From Trueperaceae bacterium (GTDB lineage Bacteria > Deinococcota > Deinococci > Deinococcales > Trueperaceae), in NCBI GenBank assembly GCA_029210865.1, contig JARGGE010000132.1:1-7362 (forward strand): 7,362 bases of DNA, read 5' to 3'. The notes below the pieces were generated by a model, which was not told the origin of the DNA, searched no databases, and saw nothing but the letters and a program-made list of their open reading frames with translations. Every line of letters starts with the position of its first letter. Position 1 is the first letter of the stretch. Of this stretch, positions 1 to 5,938 are shown piece by piece. The translations under genes and the position numbers were made by a program.

Positions 1-129
1 CTCGTCCTCGTGGGCGGTCGCGGGGGGCGTCGGCGTCGTGGGCGTCGACGACTGGGCCAGGCGGGACGTGAGGCCCAGCGACCAGAGCAGGGCGAGCAGC
101 AGGACGAATCGGTGGCGGCGGTGGGGCAT
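1..129 (-). CDS. Exported protein of unknown function, N-terminal part only (runs off window)
   Basis: Reading the minus strand from the ATG at 129 gives 43 codons with no stop before the window edge. The protein starts MPHRRHRFVLLLALLWSLGL: a basic n-region, a leucine-rich hydrophobic core at about residues 8-20, then a likely cleavage area around LAQ-SS (residues 24-28). This is a typical Sec signal peptide. After it comes a Thr/Pro-rich linker (TPTTPTPP) and the acidic start HEDE. A purine-rich ribosome site, GAGGAG, lies 5 bases before the ATG (plus-strand 135-140), so unlike its neighbours this gene should have a leadered mRNA. The mature domain is outside the window, so no function can be given. 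It is divergent from the HIT gene, and its only visible -10 candidate lies in the inverted repeat at 245-266. Confidence 0.72.
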   Translation of the reverse strand, partial: MPHRRHRFVLLLALLWSLGLTSRLAQSSTPTTPTPPATAHEDE

Positions 130-244
130 GCGGTCTCCTCGTGCGGAAAACCGGTCGGTCGGGTTCAGGACGGATCGTCGTGGGCGGCGGCGCCCGCGCG
201 GACGTCGGGCGCTCGCGTCGCGCGCCGCGTGCCCGGCGCACGAT

Positions 245-266
245 TGAGAATAGCCTCTCCTTCTCA
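245..266. promoter_or_regulatory. Inverted repeat TGAGAA-N10-TTCTCA, candidate operator with a minus-strand -10
   Basis: Perfect 6-bp arms (245-250 and 261-266) flank a 10-base spacer in the divergent intergenic region 130-343. On the minus strand, 247-252 reads TATTCT, a good -10 hexamer about 118 bases before the ATG of the exported-protein gene. The only TA steps in the whole 214-base region are here and in the HIT -10 box. The repeat therefore covers the only plausible promoter for the minus gene. The left half TTGAGAAT resembles a Fur-box half-site, and GAGAA/TTCTC also occurs in the palindrome before the Fur-family gene. I see no convincing -35. Operator function is inferred. Confidence 0.4.
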
Positions 267-332
267 CGGTGGCCCGTCGAGCGCGACGTGGCTCCGGCCC
301 ATCTCCGCGGCGCCCGCGGTCGAGCGGGGCGC

Positions 333-338
333 TATGCT
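333..338 (+). promoter_or_regulatory. -10 element TATGCT of the HIT gene (leaderless start)
   Basis: TATGCT is followed by 5 bases and then the ATG at 344. Transcription would start at or next to the A of the start codon, giving a leaderless mRNA. No Shine-Dalgarno sequence lies before this ATG. A -35 box is not evident at 16-18 bases upstream. Confidence 0.6.
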
Positions 339-343
339 CGGGC

Positions 344-700
344 ATGCCCCACGACACCATCTTCCTCAAGATCGTCCGTGGCGAGATCCCGGCCGACGTG
401 GTCTACCGAGACGAGTTGGTGACCGCCTTCCGCGACCGCCACCCGCAGGCGCCGGTCCACGTCCTCATCGTGCCCAACCACGTGATCCCCACCGCCGCCG
501 ACGTCACCGCCGACGACGAGGCGGCGCTCGGGCGTCTGTTCGTCGCCGCGCGTGCGGTCGCCGAGCAGGAAGGGATCGCGGAGGACGGCTACCGCCTGAT
601 CGTCAACTGCAAGGGGCACGGCGGTCAGGAGGTCGACCACCTTCACCTGCACCTGCTCGGTGGCGAGCCGTTGGGTCCGATGCGCGCGCGCCGCGGCTGA
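344..700 (+). CDS. HIT-family (histidine triad) nucleotide-binding protein, Hint-like
   Basis: A 118-residue protein, the normal size for Hint/PKCI-type HIT proteins. These bind purine nucleotides and hydrolyse nucleoside phosphoramidates or similar AMP conjugates in the cytoplasm. The N-terminus DTIFLKIVRGEIPADVVYRD (residues 4-23) is the usual HIT opening. HVLIVPNHVIP (39-49) is the conserved strand segment. GHGGQEVDHLHLHLLGG (91-107) carries the catalytic triad H99-x-H101-x-H103. The usual C-terminal WPPG-like end is replaced by GPMRARRG, a small divergence. The ATG at 344 is preferred over the in-frame GTG at 269 because homologues begin at this point and a -10 hexamer sits 5 bases upstream. 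It appears monocistronic: the next gene is 74 bases away with its own -10. The physiological substrate cannot be read from sequence. Confidence 0.95.
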   Translation: MPHDTIFLKIVRGEIPADVVYRDELVTAFRDRHPQAPVHVLIVPNHVIPTAADVTADDEAALGRLFVAARAVAEQEGIAEDGYRLIVNCKGHGGQEVDHLHLHLLGGEPLGPMRARRG

Positions 701-711
701 GGGCCACCAAG

Positions 712-731
712 GTCGAGAACGCGTTCTCGAC
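712..731. promoter_or_regulatory. 20-bp perfect palindrome before the Fur-family gene, candidate operator
   Basis: The arms GTCGAGAACG (712-721) and CGTTCTCGAC (722-731) are exact reverse complements with no spacer. The palindrome starts 12 bases after the HIT stop codon and ends 28 bases before the -10 of the downstream regulator, where an upstream-binding repressor could sit. Fur-family proteins bind as dimers to inverted repeats, and many regulate their own genes, so autoregulation is the leading reading. The alternative is a terminator hairpin for the HIT gene (8-bp stem, CGCG loop), but no T-run follows. Confidence 0.5.
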
Positions 732-759
732 GACGACGCGGCGCGCGCGAGCCGAGTGG

Positions 760-765
760 TACGCT
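760..765 (+). promoter_or_regulatory. -10 element TACGCT of the Fur-family operon
   Basis: TACGCT ends 9 bases before the ATG at 775 and contains the only TA step between 701 and 774. No ribosome-binding site is visible before the ATG. This fits a leaderless or nearly leaderless transcript covering the four-gene cluster to 3942. No -35 is recognisable. Confidence 0.5.
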
Positions 766-774
766 CGCCGCACG

Positions 775-1158
775 ATGCGCCAGACCGTCCAACGCCGCGC
801 GATCCTGCAAGCTCTCGACGAGGCGGCGGGGCCGCTGACCCCCCACGAGGTCCTGGAGCGCGCCGCGCTCCACCACGACACGCTCGGGCTCGCCACCGTC
901 TACCGCAACCTGAACGCGCTCGAGGCCCACGGTGAGGTCGTCGCCGTCCATCTGCCGAACGAGTCGACGCGCTACGAGCTCGCGGGGCGCGGCCACCACC
1001 ACCACTTCCGCTGCGAGGCGTGCGGCCGGGTGTTCGAACTGCACGCGACCTGCCCGGTGGCGGTGCTCGAAGGGGTGACCCTGCCGGGCGGCTTCGAGGT
1101 CCACGACCACGCGCTCACGCTGTACGGGCTCTGCCCCGACTGCCGGCGGGCGGCGTGA
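775..1158 (+). CDS. Fur-family metal-responsive transcriptional repressor (possibly Zur-like)
   Basis: A 127-residue protein, slightly shorter than usual Fur proteins (about 130-150). Residues 1-65 form the winged-helix DNA-binding domain: RQTVQRRAILQAL, then LTPHEVLERA, then the recognition helix LGLATVYRNLNALEAHGEV (37-55). Residues 66-127 form the dimerisation and metal domain. C80-x2-C83 and C120-x2-C123 make the structural zinc site. The regulatory-metal ligands are probably among H74-H77 (a run of four histidines), H90, C93, H110 and H112 (VHDHALTLYG). The HHHHFRCEACG plus ELHATCP pattern recalls Zur-like members more than iron-sensing Fur, but the metal is not certain. The gene heads a cluster, and the next gene's GTG overlaps its TGA by 4 bases. 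A 20-bp palindrome upstream is a possible autoregulatory site. The start is chosen from the family N-terminus and the -10 nine bases upstream. Confidence 0.92.
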   Translation: MRQTVQRRAILQALDEAAGPLTPHEVLERAALHHDTLGLATVYRNLNALEAHGEVVAVHLPNESTRYELAGRGHHHHFRCEACGRVFELHATCPVAVLEGVTLPGGFEVHDHALTLYGLCPDCRRAA

Positions 1159-2333
1159 GGTCGGCGCCACCAGCGCCCCGACCCCGGCGACCGATCCGCG
1201 CCTCCCTGGGCGCGTTCCTCCTCCTAACGATGCTCGCCGCCCTCGCGGCATGGGCCTCGACCCAGGCCGACCCAGTTCCGGCCCAACCCGAGATCGGCTC
1301 CGATCGCGAGATCGGCTACGCCGAGGGGCGCATCGTCGAACTGGTGACGCGGTCGACGCCGCCCGACGGCGCCCTCGTGCGGCTGCCCGACGGCCGCGTG
1401 GTCGCCGCCGACCTCCCCTTCCCCGACCCCGACAGCACCTTCGATACCCCCGCGTACCGCGTGGGTGAGCGGGTCGAGCTCTACTTCGCGCCCGGCATCC
1501 AGGGCGGTCGCAGGTACGTCGTCAGCGACTGGGTGCGGCGGCCGGCGTTGGGTTGGCTGCTCGCGCTCTTCACGCTGGCCTCGTTCCTCGTGGCGGGCCT
1601 CAAGGGGCTGCGGGCGGTCGCGGCCACGGCGGTCAGCCTCTGGATCGTCATCGCCTTCATCGTGCCGCGCATCCTCGCCGGGTGGGACCCCGTGCTCGTC
1701 TCGCTCCTCGGCGTCGGCGGCATCCTGCTGCTGGCGATCTACTTCGTGCACGGGGTCAGCTGGAGCACCACGGCCGCCCTGGCCGGCACGTACGCCGCCG
1801 TCGGCGTCACGATGCTGCTCGGCATCGTCTTCAGCGACGGCGCGCGGCTGACGGGGCTGGGCACCGAGGACGCGATCTACCTGCTGTCGGCCGCGCCGCA
1901 GATCGCGCTGCGCGGGCTGCTCCTCGCCGGCCTGCTCATCGGCGCGCTCGGCGCCCTCACCGACATCACGATCGTCCAGGCGAGCGTCGTGCGTGAGCTG
2001 GCGCACACCGACCCCACGCTCGGCCTCGGCGAGCTCTACCGGCGCGGCATGAACGTCGGCCGCGACCACGTCGGCTCGCTGGTGAACACGCTCGTGCTCG
2101 CCTACACCGGGTCCGGCCTCGCGCTCCTGATCCTCCTCGAGGTCAACGACGTCTCCCTCGCGCGGGCCTTGAACCTCGAGCTCGTGGCCAGCGAGGTAGT
2201 CCACACGCTCGTGGGCTCCATCGGCCTCATCCTGGCGGTGCCGATCACCACCCTCCTCGCCGCCTGGTGGTTCCGCGGCGACCGGCTGCCGATCGCCCCC
2301 GGCGAGCTGCAGCACGCCCACCACCACCACTGA
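1155..2333 (+). CDS. YibE/F-family integral membrane protein with His-rich C-terminus
   Basis: The 392-residue product matches the YibE/F-like family, membrane proteins whose transported substrate is not established. The first hydrophobic helix (about 16-35) precedes a non-membrane domain of about 90 residues (45-128, beta-rich, with the LVRLPDGRVV stretch). Seven further segments follow at about 131-149, 152-172, 178-199, 204-226, 251-275, 305-328 and 343-372. Family-typical stretches are GALGALTDITIVQASVVREL (263-282), GRDHVGSLVNTLVLAYTGSG (302-321) and SEVVHTLVGSIGLILAVP (346-363). The protein ends HAHHHH (387-392), a possible metal-binding tail. The GTG at 1155 is chosen because it keeps the first membrane helix intact and overlaps the regulator's stop (GTGA). 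The alternative ATG at 1230 would cut that helix. Translational coupling to a metalloregulator suggests, but does not show, a role in metal or ion movement. Confidence 0.85.
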   Translation: MRSAPPAPRPRRPIRASLGAFLLLTMLAALAAWASTQADPVPAQPEIGSDREIGYAEGRIVELVTRSTPPDGALVRLPDGRVVAADLPFPDPDSTFDTPAYRVGERVELYFAPGIQGGRRYVVSDWVRRPALGWLLALFTLASFLVAGLKGLRAVAATAVSLWIVIAFIVPRILAGWDPVLVSLLGVGGILLLAIYFVHGVSWSTTAALAGTYAAVGVTMLLGIVFSDGARLTGLGTEDAIYLLSAAPQIALRGLLLAGLLIGALGALTDITIVQASVVRELAHTDPTLGLGELYRRGMNVGRDHVGSLVNTLVLAYTGSGLALLILLEVNDVSLARALNLELVASEVVHTLVGSIGLILAVPITTLLAAWWFRGDRLPIAPGELQHAHHHH

Positions 2334-2338
2334 GCGCC

Positions 2339-2926
2339 ATGGGGCCGATCGACGCCGTCCGCGCCGTCTGGAGCCTCGATCCCGAGGTCTTCCGAAGCGC
2401 CGCGACCGGGGCGCGCTTCGGCGTGGCCGTGGTGCTCGCGGCCGGCCTCGCCACCGCGATCGGTCAGAGCCTCGCCCTGTTCGCCGTCGGCGTGCGGCCG
2501 CGCCGCTTCGCCGCCAGCCTCGTGGTCCAAGCGGCGCTCTTCGCCATCGGGTTCCTCACGTGGGCGACGAGCGCGTGGCTCGTCGCGACGCTCGGCTTCG
2601 AGGCCACCGGGACCTGGCGCGCGACGGTCGCCGCGACCGGCCTGGCGCACGCGCCTCAACTGTTCGGTGCGTTCGTGCTGGTGCCCTACTTCGGCACCGC
2701 GATCGGCGGGCTGCTCTCGGTGTGGACCCTGCTCGCGGTGTGGATCGCGACGGCCGCGGTGTTCGACCTGAGCGCCGCGCAGGCCCTCGCCGCCAGCGTC
2801 GGCGGCTGGTTCCTCGTCCAGGCGCTCCAGCGCACGGTCGGGCGACCGCTCACACGCCTCGGCCGGTACGTGCGCCGTTCGGTCGCAGGCGCCGAACTGC
2901 GGCCCCCGCGCCAGAGCGGCCGCTGA
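2339..2926 (+). CDS. Yip1-like multi-pass membrane protein
   Basis: A 195-residue protein with about five hydrophobic segments (roughly 26-50, 60-84, 101-118, 119-142 and 148-163) between a short N-terminal cytoplasmic stretch (PIDAVRAVWSLDPEVFR) and a basic C-terminus. HAPQLFGAFVLVPYFGTAIG (104-123), followed by LLSVWTLLAVWIA and a final DLSAAQALAASVGGW, follows the pattern of bacterial Yip1-domain proteins: an Ala-Pro-x-Leu membrane entry, a Pro-Gly turn, a Trp-rich helix and a terminal Ala-rich helix. These proteins have no well-defined biochemical role. It starts 5 bases after the YibE/F stop, and its TGA overlaps the next ATG by one base, so it is clearly within the operon. There is no obvious Shine-Dalgarno site, so translation probably depends on coupling. 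The Yip1 assignment is by pattern recall only. Confidence 0.65.
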   Translation: MGPIDAVRAVWSLDPEVFRSAATGARFGVAVVLAAGLATAIGQSLALFAVGVRPRRFAASLVVQAALFAIGFLTWATSAWLVATLGFEATGTWRATVAATGLAHAPQLFGAFVLVPYFGTAIGGLLSVWTLLAVWIATAAVFDLSAAQALAASVGGWFLVQALQRTVGRPLTRLGRYVRRSVAGAELRPPRQSGR

Positions 2927-3942
2927 TGCCCGACCTCGGGACGCTCGGCTGGGTGGCCGTGTTCGCGTTGCTCCTCACGGGCGCGCTCGCGCCGCTCGAG
3001 ACGCTCGGCTGGTGGGCGGGCTGGTTCGGCGACCCGCTCGCGCCGCAAGAGACCCACCCGCACGCCGAGCTTCCTCACGACCCCGAGGACGACGCCGAGG
3101 ACGCCCCCACGCCCTCGGGAACCGTGTCCGACGTCGACCCCTGGGTCGTGTTCCTGAGCGGCATCCACGCGGTGGGCCCGGTGGTCTACGGCCGCGGGGA
3201 GGCCCGCCTGATCGCCGGCCTCCGCAGCGCGCTCCCCGAGGGTCGGGTGGTCCAGGTCTTCCCGTACTCCGTGACGAACCGGGCCCTCACGGGCCAGCGC
3301 GCGTTCGCCAGCGTGTGGCGTTGGGCGCTGCGCGGCAAGCTCGGGCAGCGCCGCTTGGGGGCGGCGGCCGGCTTCCTGATCAACGCGCGCAACTTCTGGC
3401 AGGTGCTGGTCTCGGCCGACCGTCGCTACGGCCCGATGTACAACCGCGGCTCCGCAGCGCTCATCGTCCGCGCGCTCCGGCGGCGCGGCTACGTCGGCGG
3501 CGGCCGCGTCGTCCTGATCGGCTTCTCCGGTGGCGGCCAGATCGCCCTCGGCGCCGCCCCGTTCCTCAAGGAGACGACGCGCGCGGAGGTGGTGGTCGCC
3601 TCGCTCGGCGGCGTGATGGCCGCCGACCCCGGCGTCCTGGTGGCGGACCGCGTGCTCCACCTCCACGGGCACCGCGACCGCGTTCAGCGCTGGGGCGCCT
3701 GGCCGTTCCCCGGGCGCTGGCGGATCCTCCCGTGGTCGCCCTGGAACGTCGCACGGCGGCGCGGCACGCTCCGTTCGGTGACGATCGGTCCCTGCGACCA
3801 CACCGGCGCCAACGGTTACCTCGACGAGACGGCCATCGCCGCGGACGGGCGCAGCTACCAGGACGTGACCGTCGACGTGCTGGCCGCCGTGGCGCGCGGC
3901 ACGGCGACCGACCGGCTGCCCGTGGCCGACCCCGGGGCCTGA
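2926..3942 (+). CDS. Membrane-anchored alpha/beta-hydrolase-like protein
   Basis: A 338-residue protein. Residues 6-30 form a hydrophobic anchor, followed by a His/Asp/Glu/Pro-rich linker (44-72) and a soluble domain from DPWVVFLSGIHAVGP (71-85). LIGFSGGGQIAL (197-208) fits the nucleophile elbow G-x-S-x-G, with S201 as the likely nucleophile. HLHGHRDRVQRW (245-256) supplies D251 as a candidate acid, and GPCDHTGANGYLD (288-300) supplies H292 as a candidate catalytic histidine. The order Ser-Asp-His fits the alpha/beta-hydrolase fold. I do not recognise a specific subfamily or substrate: lipase, esterase or peptidase are all possible. The anchor could equally be an uncleaved signal, so the side of the membrane is undecided. 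The ATG overlaps the preceding stop (TGATG), making this the last gene of the cluster. It ends 13 bases from the convergent mutase gene. Confidence 0.75.
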   Translation: MPDLGTLGWVAVFALLLTGALAPLETLGWWAGWFGDPLAPQETHPHAELPHDPEDDAEDAPTPSGTVSDVDPWVVFLSGIHAVGPVVYGRGEARLIAGLRSALPEGRVVQVFPYSVTNRALTGQRAFASVWRWALRGKLGQRRLGAAAGFLINARNFWQVLVSADRRYGPMYNRGSAALIVRALRRRGYVGGGRVVLIGFSGGGQIALGAAPFLKETTRAEVVVASLGGVMAADPGVLVADRVLHLHGHRDRVQRWGAWPFPGRWRILPWSPWNVARRRGTLRSVTIGPCDHTGANGYLDETAIAADGRSYQDVTVDVLAAVARGTATDRLPVADPGA

Positions 3943-3953
3943 GGCCCGCCCCG
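3933..3953. terminator. GC-rich hairpin between two convergent genes, weak terminator candidate
   Basis: CGGGGC (3933-3938) pairs exactly with GCCCCG (3948-3953) around a 9-base loop. Inside it an alternative GGGCC-TGA-GGCCC stem (3935-3947) centres on the hydrolase stop codon. It fills the 13-base gap between the two converging 3' ends, where a bidirectional terminator would be expected. There is no T-run on either side, and such short GC stems are common by chance in this base composition. Confidence 0.25.
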
Positions 3954-3955
3954 AC

Positions 3956-5500
3956 CTACCCCCGGTGCTCGCCCCACACGGCGCGCAGCCCGTCGGCGAC
4001 CTCGCCGAGCGTTGCCCTAGCGTGCAGCGCGTCGCGCAGCGGCTCCATCAGCGGCGCGTCGCCCCGCGCCGCCGCCACCAGCCGCGCGACCGCATCGGAC
4101 GCCGCGGCGCCGTCGCGGGCCGCGCGGAAGCGCGCCAGGGCGCTCCGCCGCGACGGCTCGACCTGCGGGTCGATCGCCTGCACGGGCACGTCCACCGGGG
4201 CGTCGTCGACGAAGCGGTTGACGCCCACCACCACCCGAGCGCCCGACTCGACGTCTTTCTGGAAGGCGTACGCCGCCTCCTCGATCGCCTCCTGCAGGTA
4301 GCCCGCCTCGATCGCCGCCACGGCGCCGCCGCGCTCCTCGATCCGGTCGAACCAGGCGCGCGCCTCGGCCTCGAGCCGGTCGGTGAGCGCCTCGACGTGC
4401 ACCGAACCGGCGAGCGGGTCGACGGCGCTCGGGATCCCGGTTTCGAAGGCGAGCACCTGCTGCGTACGCAGCGCCAGCGTGGCGCTCTCGGCGGTCGGCA
4501 GCCCGAGCGCCTCGTCGTAGGCGTTCGTGTGGAGGCTCTGGGTGCCGCCCAGCACCGCGGCGAGCGCCTGGTAGGCGGTGCGGACCACGTTCACCAGTGG
4601 CTGCTGCGCGGTCAGCGTGCTGCCCCCGGTCTGGGTGTGGAAGCGCAGCATCTGCGAGCGGGGGTCGCGCGCGCGCAGCACGTCGCGCGCCAGGTGCGCC
4701 CACAAGCGGCGCGCGGCGCGGAACTTCGCCGCCTCCTCGAAGACGTCGCCATGGCAGGCGAAGAAGAACGAGAGCCGCGGCGCGACCCGGTCGACGTCGA
4801 GCCCCACCGCCTGCGCGGCGCGGACGTAGGCGACCGCGTCGGCCAGCGTGAAGGCGACCTCCTGGGCGGCCGTGCTGCCCGCCTCGCGCATGTGGTAGCC
4901 GCTGACGCTGATCGTGTTCCAGCGCGGCACGTGCTCCGCGCACCAGCGCATGAGGTCGACGGTGAGGCGCAGCGACGGCGCCGGTGGGAAGATGTACGTC
5001 CCGCGCGCCACGTACTCCTTGAGGACGTCGTTCTGGACGGTGCCACCGAGCGCCGCCAGCGGCGCCCCCTGGCGCTCCGCCTCCAGCGTGTACAGCGCCA
5101 GTAGCATCGCCGCCGGCGCGTTGATCGTCATCGAGGTGGTGACGTCGGCGAGCGGGATGCCGTCGAACAGCGCGGCCACGTCGTCGACCGTGGCGATCGA
5201 GACCCCCACGCGCCCCACCTCACCGGACGCGCGCGCGTCGTCGGGGTCGAGGCCCAACTGGGTCGGCAGGTCGAAGGCGACCGAGAGCCCGGTCACCCCC
5301 TGCGCCAGCAGGTGCCGGTACCGCGCGTTCGTCTCCTCCGCGGTAGCGAAGCCGGCGTACTGGCGCATCGTCCAGAGCCGACCGTCGGCGTACATGCGCT
5401 CGTGCACCCCACGGGTGTAGGGGAAGGCGCCGGGGGCGCCGAGGCGCGCCTCGAGGTCGGCGGGGAGGTCGACCGGGCGGCCGGCGTCGTCGGTGGGCAT
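3956..5500 (-). CDS. mcmA1: Methylmalonyl-CoA mutase, catalytic (alpha) subunit without B12-binding domain
   Basis: A 514-residue protein covering the TIM-barrel substrate-binding part of adenosylcobalamin-dependent acyl-CoA mutases. The enzyme interconverts (R)-methylmalonyl-CoA and succinyl-CoA in propionate and odd-chain or branched-chain catabolism. Conserved blocks are TRGVHERMY (29-37), MRQYAGFATAEETN (45-58), GLSVAFDLPTQLG (71-83), GGTVQNDVLKEYVARGTYIF (152-171), SVSGYHMREAG (198-208), APRLSFFFACHGD (240-252) and GGTQSLHTNAYDEALGLPT (318-336). Y48, Q156, R166 and H203 align, all with the same offset of 41, to Tyr89, Gln197, Arg207 and His244 of the Propionibacterium enzyme as I recall it. 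That favours methylmalonyl-CoA over isobutyryl- or 2-hydroxyisobutyryl-CoA. It ends where single-chain mutases would continue into the cobalamin domain, so a separate small B12 subunit must be encoded elsewhere. The ATG follows TAGGAT by 5 bases. Confidence 0.92.
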   Translation of the reverse strand: MPTDDAGRPVDLPADLEARLGAPGAFPYTRGVHERMYADGRLWTMRQYAGFATAEETNARYRHLLAQGVTGLSVAFDLPTQLGLDPDDARASGEVGRVGVSIATVDDVAALFDGIPLADVTTSMTINAPAAMLLALYTLEAERQGAPLAALGGTVQNDVLKEYVARGTYIFPPAPSLRLTVDLMRWCAEHVPRWNTISVSGYHMREAGSTAAQEVAFTLADAVAYVRAAQAVGLDVDRVAPRLSFFFACHGDVFEEAAKFRAARRLWAHLARDVLRARDPRSQMLRFHTQTGGSTLTAQQPLVNVVRTAYQALAAVLGGTQSLHTNAYDEALGLPTAESATLALRTQQVLAFETGIPSAVDPLAGSVHVEALTDRLEAEARAWFDRIEERGGAVAAIEAGYLQEAIEEAAYAFQKDVESGARVVVGVNRFVDDAPVDVPVQAIDPQVEPSRRSALARFRAARDGAAASDAVARLVAAARGDAPLMEPLRDALHARATLGEVADGLRAVWGEHRG

Positions 5501-5505
5501 GCCGC

Positions 5506-5511
5506 ATCCTA
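5506..5511 (-). promoter_or_regulatory. -10 element TAGGAT of the mutase gene (leaderless start)
   Basis: On the minus strand TAGGAT is followed by 5 bases (GCGGC) and the mutase ATG. No ribosome-binding site precedes the ATG. The element lies in the 27-base gap after the vapC stop, so any upstream promoter contact would fall inside the 3' end of vapC. It gives the mutase its own leaderless transcript even though vapC lies upstream on the same strand. Confidence 0.6.
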
Positions 5512-5527
5512 CCGAGCGGTCACGGCG

Positions 5528-5938
5528 TCAGGGCAGCAGCTCGAAGGGCGTCCCGCCCGCGGTGTGCACCACCTCGAAGCGCCTTCGGTCGAGCGTCAAC
5601 AGCCGCCGGGTGGCGTAGCGATCGGCGATGACGACGAGCGACGCGTCGGCCACCCCGATCGCCTGGTCGACGTACCGCTCCATGACGTCGGCGGCGACGC
5701 GCAGGTCGTCCTCGTCGAGCGCCGGCAGCACGTAGGCGCCCCCCGCCAGCTCGCGGAGCACCGCCACCGCGGCGCGCGCGCCGACCCGCGTCGCGACCAG
5801 ACGGTCGACCTCCGCGACGACGAACGGCGAGACGACCAACGGCGCGCGGGTGGCGCGCACCGCCTCGACGACCGCCGCGTGGCTCGGCTCCGAGCGGTTG
5901 AACAGCGCCACGAGACCGCTCGTGTCCGCGACGATCAC
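5528..5938 (-). CDS. vapC: VapC-type toxin, PIN-domain ribonuclease
   Basis: A 136-residue protein of normal VapC length. PIN-domain toxins are Mg2+-dependent endoribonucleases that cut tRNA or rRNA and are neutralised by a cognate VapB. The start MIVADTSGLVALFNRSEPSH gives the first acidic residue, D5. VVAEVDRLV (40-48) gives E43. IGVADASLVVIADRY (94-108) gives D98, and LLTLDRRRFEVV (113-124) gives D117. All four expected active-site acids are present, so the toxin looks intact. The start is the GTG at 5938, fixed by the family motif and by its 4-base overlap (GTGA) with the stop of the upstream antitoxin frame, the usual vapBC coupling. Its stop is 27 bases before the mutase start. The target RNA cannot be inferred. 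Confidence 0.9.
   Translation of the reverse strand: MIVADTSGLVALFNRSEPSHAAVVEAVRATRAPLVVSPFVVAEVDRLVATRVGARAAVAVLRELAGGAYVLPALDEDDLRVAADVMERYVDQAIGVADASLVVIADRYATRRLLTLDRRRFEVVHTAGGTPFELLP

Noticed and set aside
269..343. GTG at 269 as the HIT gene start
   Set aside because: It adds 25 Arg/Pro-rich residues absent from HIT proteins and lies upstream of the -10 that serves the ATG at 344.
10..774. N-terminal extension of the Fur-family frame
   Set aside because: The extension crosses the HIT gene out of frame and is Arg/Gly/Pro rich. The family N-terminus begins at 775.
1224..2330. Long minus-strand open frame opposite the YibE/F gene
   Set aside because: The product is a low-complexity Arg/Glu/Asp/Gly string with no motif. 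The plus strand carries a coherent eight-helix membrane protein, so this is a GC-rich antisense artefact.
2686..3801. Long minus-strand open frame opposite the Yip1-like and hydrolase genes
   Set aside because: Its composition is random-like (Arg, Ala, Glu, His rich), and the plus strand has a hydrolase motif and overlapping gene junctions.
3965..5104. Long plus-strand open frame opposite the mutase
   Set aside because: No recognisable domain; it mirrors the highly conserved mutase on the minus strand.
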